From contig NC_009445.1 in assembly GCF_000026145.1 (NCBI RefSeq), positions 6,757,001-6,821,000 on the forward strand: 64,000 bases of DNA, in the 5' to 3' direction. This document shows, piece by piece, positions 60,296 through 64,000 of this stretch (within the stretch, counting starts at the first letter, position 1; each line of letters begins with the position of its first letter). The stretch comes from Bradyrhizobium sp. ORS 278. GTDB taxonomy: Bacteria > Pseudomonadota > Alphaproteobacteria > Rhizobiales > Xanthobacteraceae. A model generated the notes under the pieces. It did no database searches. It was not told the DNA's origin and was given only the letters and a program-made list of their open reading frames with translations. The translations under genes and the position numbers were made by a program.

Positions 60296-60571
60296 TCAGC
60301 CCGCGCTGGCGAAGGCGCGATCGGCGCCGTTGGGCAGTTCGATGTCGACCTCGAGCGTCGAGACATGCTTTCCCCGGTCCATGCGGACGATGACCTTGTC
60401 CGGATCGAGTAGCACATGGCGCGAAACCACGGCGAGGATTTCCTCGCGCAGCTGCATCAGCAGATCGGGCTGGCCGCGCAGGCTGCGCTCATGCGCGAGC
60501 AGGATCTGCAGCCGCTCGCGCGCCACCGGCGCCGAGGCTGCGCGTCCCGTAAACAGTCGCAATACGCTCAT
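60296..60571 (-). CDS. minE: cell division topological specificity factor MinE
   Basis: This 91-residue protein has the MinE layout: N-terminal membrane-binding MSVLRLFTGR, the MinD-contact helix ARERLQILLAHERSLRG and the C-terminal dimer beta strands (LEVDIELPN). It drives MinCD oscillation. Its start overlaps the minD stop (ATGA). Confidence 0.93.
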   Translation of the reverse strand: MSVLRLFTGRAASAPVARERLQILLAHERSLRGQPDLLMQLREEILAVVSRHVLLDPDKVIVRMDRGKHVSTLEVDIELPNGADRAFASAG

Positions 60572-61383
60572 GCAGCCCTCCGTCCGAGCAGCAGGTTCAT
60601 CAGGCCCTTGCGCTCGCTCGGGATCTGCATCTCGACCTCCTCACCGAGCAGGCGGCGCATCGCGTCGTGATAGGCGCGCGCCGGCGCGCTCGCCGGGCTG
60701 TTCAGCGTGACCGGGCAGCCAACATTGGAGGCGCGCAGCACGTCCTGGCTCTCCGGCACGATGCCGAGCAGCGGCGTCGCCAGGATCTCCAGCACGTCGT
60801 CGATCGACAGCATCTCGCCGCGCGCGGCGCGGCCGGCATCGTAGCGGGTGATGAGGATGTGCTTGCCGACGCGTTCGCCGTTCTCGGCGCGCACCGTCTT
60901 GGAATCGAGCATGCCGATGATGCGGTCGGAATCGCGCACCGACGAGACCTCGGGATTGGTGACGATGACCGCCTCGTCGGCATAGCGCATCGCGAGCATG
61001 GCACCGCGCTCGATGCCGGCCGGGCTGTCGCAGATCACCCAGTCGAAGGTCTTGCGCAGTTCGGCGATAACGCGGCCGACGCCGTCCTCGGTGAGCGCGT
61101 CCTTGTCCTTGGTCTGCGAGGCCGGCAGCAGCCACAGATTCTCCAGCCGCTTGTCGCGGATCAGCGCCTGCGGCAGCTTGGCGACGCCGTGCACGACGTT
61201 GATGAGATCGAACACGACGCGGCGCTCCGCGCCCATGACGAGATCGAGGTTGCGCAGGCCGACGTCGAAATCGACGACCACGACCTTCTCGCCGGCCTGC
61301 GCCAGCGCCGCGCCCATCGCCGCCGTCGTGGTGGTCTTTCCGACGCCACCCTTGCCCGACGTCACAACAAGAACCTTAGCCAT
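60568..61383 (-). CDS. minD: septum site-determining ATPase MinD
   Basis: This 271-residue ParA/MinD ATPase has the deviant Walker A SGKGGVGKTTTT (Lys11 and Lys16), switch I DFDVGLRNLDL and VICDSPAGIERGA. The C-terminal RKGLMNLLLGRR is its amphipathic membrane-targeting helix. It binds MinC and membrane when ATP-bound. The gene lies 20 bases after minC and overlaps minE. Confidence 0.95.
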   Translation of the reverse strand: MAKVLVVTSGKGGVGKTTTTAAMGAALAQAGEKVVVVDFDVGLRNLDLVMGAERRVVFDLINVVHGVAKLPQALIRDKRLENLWLLPASQTKDKDALTEDGVGRVIAELRKTFDWVICDSPAGIERGAMLAMRYADEAVIVTNPEVSSVRDSDRIIGMLDSKTVRAENGERVGKHILITRYDAGRAARGEMLSIDDVLEILATPLLGIVPESQDVLRASNVGCPVTLNSPASAPARAYHDAMRRLLGEEVEMQIPSERKGLMNLLLGRRAA

Positions 61384-61403
61384 TTTGCGAATCCTCCTGC
61401 TAC

Positions 61404-62099
61404 TCAGCTCAAAGCTACGATCTTCATGGAATGACCTTCGAGCCGCGCCTGCGCGGCCTTGCCACGCAGCCCGGCGTCGATCTGCTCGGCGGTCTGGTAG
61501 TAGCCGTCGATCGCGACCAGCTCGGCCTCGATCTTCTGGCAATAGATTCGCGCCGCCGAATTGCCGTTGATGCCGGCCATCGCGCGGCCGCGCAGCGCGC
61601 CGTAGACATGGATCGATCCGCCGGCGACGATCTCCGCGCCCGAGGACACCGCGCCGAGCACGGTGACGTCGCCATCGGGAAACACGATCGATTGTCCGGA
61701 GCGCACGGGCTGATCGAGCAGCAAGGAGGTCGGCTGCTGCAGAGACGGCTTCTCGGGCTCGATCTCCTGCACCGCGCATTGGCGTCCGCCCGACAGCAAT
61801 GGCGGCATGCCGAGCGAGAGGCGCCCCTGCTCGACGCCTTCGAGGCCGAGTACGCGGATGTTGCGCGACTCGATGCTCTTGATGAGGTGGGTGATGGCGA
61901 GCGGGCTGAGATCGACGGCGGAGAGATCGAGCACGATCGGCTTGCCGACGAAGAAGCCGGGAGAGCCCGCGAGCATCGCATCGAGCTCGCCGAGCCAGTC
62001 GGCAATGGGGACCACCGGCGAGAACACGAAGGCGACGTAGGAGCGCCCGCGCAGACGAATTACAGGACGCACCGTTTCAGCGCTGGCACTCATGACCAT
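61404..62099 (-). CDS. minC: septum site-determining protein MinC
   Basis: This 231-residue protein has an N-terminal FtsZ-inhibiting domain and a C-terminal beta-helix domain with DVTVLGAVSSGAEIVAGGSI and HVYGALRGRAMAGINGNSAA, the MinD- and septum-binding part. It blocks FtsZ rings away from mid-cell. ATG 62099 or ATG 62093 is the start. It is the first gene of minC-minD-minE. A CtrA-type box lies 48 bases upstream. Confidence 0.93.
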   Translation of the reverse strand: MVMSASAETVRPVIRLRGRSYVAFVFSPVVPIADWLGELDAMLAGSPGFFVGKPIVLDLSAVDLSPLAITHLIKSIESRNIRVLGLEGVEQGRLSLGMPPLLSGGRQCAVQEIEPEKPSLQQPTSLLLDQPVRSGQSIVFPDGDVTVLGAVSSGAEIVAGGSIHVYGALRGRAMAGINGNSAARIYCQKIEAELVAIDGYYQTAEQIDAGLRGKAAQARLEGHSMKIVALS

Positions 62100-62146
62100 C
62101 CGACCCAACCCTTCTTAGCGATTGGTTAACTGTCGGCGCCAGATGG

Positions 62147-62161
62147 TTAACGGATGGTTAA
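62147..62161 (-). promoter_or_regulatory. CtrA-type box upstream of minC
   Basis: TTAA-CGGATGG-TTAA fits the CtrA consensus TTAA-N7-TTAA exactly. A further TTAA half-site lies at 62126-62129. The box is 48-62 bases before minC, in promoter position, so the min operon may be timed by the cell-cycle regulator CtrA, as reported in other alphaproteobacteria. Confidence 0.65.
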
Positions 62162-62245
62162 ATCGACGCTAAGCCGCTCGAAAATCGACAGCGGCGCGCC
62201 CGACATGCTTCGATGATGATCGAATCGAGGCGGAAACTTGGCGTG

Positions 62246-62334
62246 AATGAGACACAAATCATGAGCATCTGCGTCAAGACTCATTGTGCCTCATTTCGAT
62301 CACATCATGATGATAACTTTAACGTACATATAAT
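62246..62334 (+). promoter_or_regulatory. inverted repeat and -10 box ahead of 62618
   Basis: Arms of 12 bases at 62246-62257 and 62284-62295 are inverted copies with one mismatch (AATGAGACACAA on the left). A perfect TATAAT lies at 62329-62334, without a good -35. The 280 bases from there to the gene at 62618 have no certain product. A 73-residue frame (62368-62589) is present but has unnatural composition. Confidence 0.4.
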
Positions 62335-62617
62335 GCGGAGCTGACGGGTTTAAGCGGTTCCGAACAATTGACACTCGTCAGGGGGCGGGGCATGGCTTCA
62401 AAGGCGGCGTCAAAGGCACGATCAAAGTGCCACGGCGCCCGGCAGGAAGGGACCTTCGACGTGCGATCGCTGATCGGCGCGAAACGCCTGATTCTGCAAG
62501 TGATTCCATGTGAACTGAAGTGGCAGAACCGCTCCCGTCTCTCGTTTGAAACTAGCTCTCATACGACCGTGACAGAAGCGAACAGTTGACCGGAATCGAG
62601 CGTCAGAGGAGTAGCGT

Positions 62618-63259
62618 ATGAGTTCGTTGAGTGAACAGAATCCGATGAACCCGCAGGACCCGCTGCACTATGCACCGCGGTGGCTGCGTGAGCGTCCGGA
62701 AGCCGCGCGTCTATCTCTCGTCGGTGACTCCACCAAGGCAGCGGAGGCGGCCGAGCGTCCCGCTTCGGGACAGCAAGCCCCCCTCGATGCTCGCCTGGAG
62801 ACCGCCGTGTTTGAGTCCCTCCGCCAGTCGCTGAACCCGCAGGTCATGGGCGAGCCGCCCGGATTCCAGCGTGACCGTGATCGCCGCTCGGTCGCGTTCA
62901 AGATCGCCGGCCGTTTCGCGGCCGCCACCGGTGTCGCCGCCGTGGTCGCGCTGTTCTTCGTCAATATCGTCCCGGTGTGGCGCCAGCCCGATGCGAGCTC
63001 GTCTTTCGTGGCCGCCGTCCAGTCGATGAAGACGGTGCCGCCGGTCGCGGCCGACGCTCAGGACGCCAAGGCCGACCAGACCAGCTCGCTGCCGGAGCGC
63101 GCCGAGCCGCAGGCTCCGGCGCTGTCGCAGTTCAAGTCGCTGCTCGCCGATGCCCCGGCACCGGAGCCGGCAGCTGACACCGACACTCCCGATAAGCCGA
63201 TGCTGCAGCAGTTCATGCAGTGGAACCAGAAGACGGGTCAGATGGAGCGGGTTCGCTAA
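62618..63259 (+). CDS. membrane protein conserved in type, unknown
   Basis: This 213-residue protein has a polar N-terminal half (RPEAARLSLVGDSTKAAEAA), one transmembrane helix (about 97-117, FAAATGVAAVVALFFVNIVP) and a proline/alanine-rich C-terminal half ending in FMQWNQKTGQMERVR. AGGAG lies eight bases before ATG 62618. It is followed by a binding-protein gene 42 bases on, so both may be co-transcribed. Function unknown. Confidence 0.7.
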   Translation: MSSLSEQNPMNPQDPLHYAPRWLRERPEAARLSLVGDSTKAAEAAERPASGQQAPLDARLETAVFESLRQSLNPQVMGEPPGFQRDRDRRSVAFKIAGRFAAATGVAAVVALFFVNIVPVWRQPDASSSFVAAVQSMKTVPPVAADAQDAKADQTSSLPERAEPQAPALSQFKSLLADAPAPEPAADTDTPDKPMLQQFMQWNQKTGQMERVR

Positions 63260-63301
63260 TCCGCCTCGACTGAGCCGACGTCCAACATCTTCAAGGCGAT
63301 T

Positions 63302-64000
63302 ATGATCGACGTCCTACCGCAGAAAGCGGCAGCACGCGGTTCGCTAGCTCACGCCCGTATCGCAGCCGTGCTGCTCGGGACCATCGTGGCCAGCGGAGCC
63401 TTCGGCATGTCCGGGGTGGCCGATGCCGCGCCCGGCGAGGCCGTGAGCGTGGCGCGCCAGCTCGGCAGCCGTGTCGGCCCGATCATCGGCTCGGCACTCG
63501 CATGCCGTGACATCGCCCGCCCGCGCATCCAGGCGATCATCGAGAAGTTTCAGCTCGTCATCCGCGAGGCCGCGACCAGCGAGGCCGACCGTGACGAATT
63601 GACCCGCCTGCTCGACCGCTACGTGGCCGACGGCCGCAGCCTGGTGACGTCAGGCCGCATGGATTGCCGCAGCGCCGACCGCCAGCTTGCCGATCTCGAA
63701 CAGTCGATCGCAGCACCACCCGCCGCCCGATCCAACCTTCCGGCCGTGACGCTCGCGCCGCCGAGCGCCGTTGCCGCGACGATGCCCGCGCAGGTCCTGC
63801 CGCCCGCGGTCGAGACCCGTGGCGTCACGCAGAACGACATCAAGTTCGGCATGGTGATCCCGTTCGGCGGCCCGGTGAAGGAGAGCGGCCGGCAGCTGAG
63901 GATCGGCGTCGAGGCCGCCTTCAACCGCGTCAACGAGGCCGGCGGGATCAATGGTCGCGTGCTGAAGCTCGTGACCGCCGACGACGGCTATGACCCGTCG
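63302..64000 (+). CDS. branched-chain amino-acid-type ABC binding protein with N-terminal extension (cut at right edge)
   Basis: The visible 233 residues start with a signal peptide (ending near VADA). A helical extension of about 130 residues follows, then a linker and the start of a Peripla_BP_6-type fold (DIKFGMVIPFGGPVKESGRQ, then NEAGGINGRVLKLVT). The last phrase is typical of LivJ-like receptors. The N-terminal extension is not part of the usual family, so this may be a receptor or sensor variant. Continuation is outside the window. Confidence 0.8.
   Translation, partial: MIDVLPQKAAARGSLAHARIAAVLLGTIVASGAFGMSGVADAAPGEAVSVARQLGSRVGPIIGSALACRDIARPRIQAIIEKFQLVIREAATSEADRDELTRLLDRYVADGRSLVTSGRMDCRSADRQLADLEQSIAAPPAARSNLPAVTLAPPSAVAATMPAQVLPPAVETRGVTQNDIKFGMVIPFGGPVKESGRQLRIGVEAAFNRVNEAGGINGRVLKLVTADDGYDPS

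Noticed and set aside
62368..62589. A 73-codon plus-strand frame upstream of 62618
   Set aside because: Composition rich in Lys, Ser and Arg lacks the codon pattern of neighbouring genes, and there is no clear ribosome site; kept only as a remark.
1..64000. CRISPR arrays, rRNA genes or riboswitches
   Set aside because: No regularly spaced repeats other than the 15-base coding minisatellite were seen, and no rRNA or known riboswitch core was recognised.

Overview
The window looks like chromosomal DNA of a high-GC alphaproteobacterium, most likely a Bradyrhizobium and possibly one of the carotenoid-making photosynthetic lineages. This is inferred from a divergent lycopene cyclase/GGPP synthase pair, a minCDE operon with a CtrA-type box, several palindromic or long dispersed repeats of the kind scattered in Bradyrhizobium genomes, and proline/alanine-rich secreted proteins typical of that group. 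No database search was possible; all names rest on motifs and recalled family features.

Layout. 1-1949: carotenoid genes crtY (cut by the left edge) and crtE, divergent. 2126-4117: a GGDEF-EAL membrane protein, then a dispersed repeat and a phosphotransferase. 6682-8441: a translationally coupled RtcB-type RNA ligase/PrfH release-factor pair, an RNA-repair and ribosome-rescue module with a possible leader peptide. 8756-10015: a short Hsp70 (YegD-like). 10025-15362: three tandem paralogous multi-pass membrane proteins of unknown family, each with an apparent internal duplication and a proline-rich tail. 15683-19342: an acetyltransferase, a Tat-exported alpha/beta hydrolase, a winged-helix/TPR regulator and an orphan Flp pilin.

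19651-28979: a divergent block around an EutR-like AraC regulator. To the left lie a serine hydrolase and a copper amine oxidase. To the right lie an AMP-forming ligase, a Tat-exported FAD oxidase and three small or unknown proteins whose genes overlap; it is probably an amine or amide catabolic locus. 29178-35823: a protease-like PDZ protein that has lost its catalytic triad, an RTX lipase-like protein, an esterase, a coiled-coil membrane protein and a ClpP-like protein. 36184-40536: thiol chemistry (DsbA-like protein with a TauE/SafE permease, and DsbB) with two PsiF-like cysteine proteins and an AbrB-type permease between them.

40711-44035: a tRNA-Leu(CAA) followed by an accessory patch of lower GC. 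Two same-direction copies of a long dispersed repeat bound a tandem-repeat membrane protein, a 5'-truncated DUF4261 remnant, an Imm11/DUF1629-like immunity gene and a gene cut short by the repeat. 44204-57439: housekeeping and metabolic genes (MFS transporter, a binding protein without signal peptide, NAD synthetase, an epimerase-like protein, TetR plus an exported SDR, nitronate monooxygenase-like protein, acyl-CoA synthetase, NifX-like protein). 57715-64000: a chemoreceptor, a thioesterase, minE-minD-minC, a small membrane protein and the start of a branched-chain-amino-acid-type binding protein cut by the right edge.

The best candidates for undescribed biology are the three tandem duplicated-fold membrane proteins, the inactive HtrA-like protein, the amine locus with its unknown membrane partners, and the immunity-gene remnant patch bounded by repeats.
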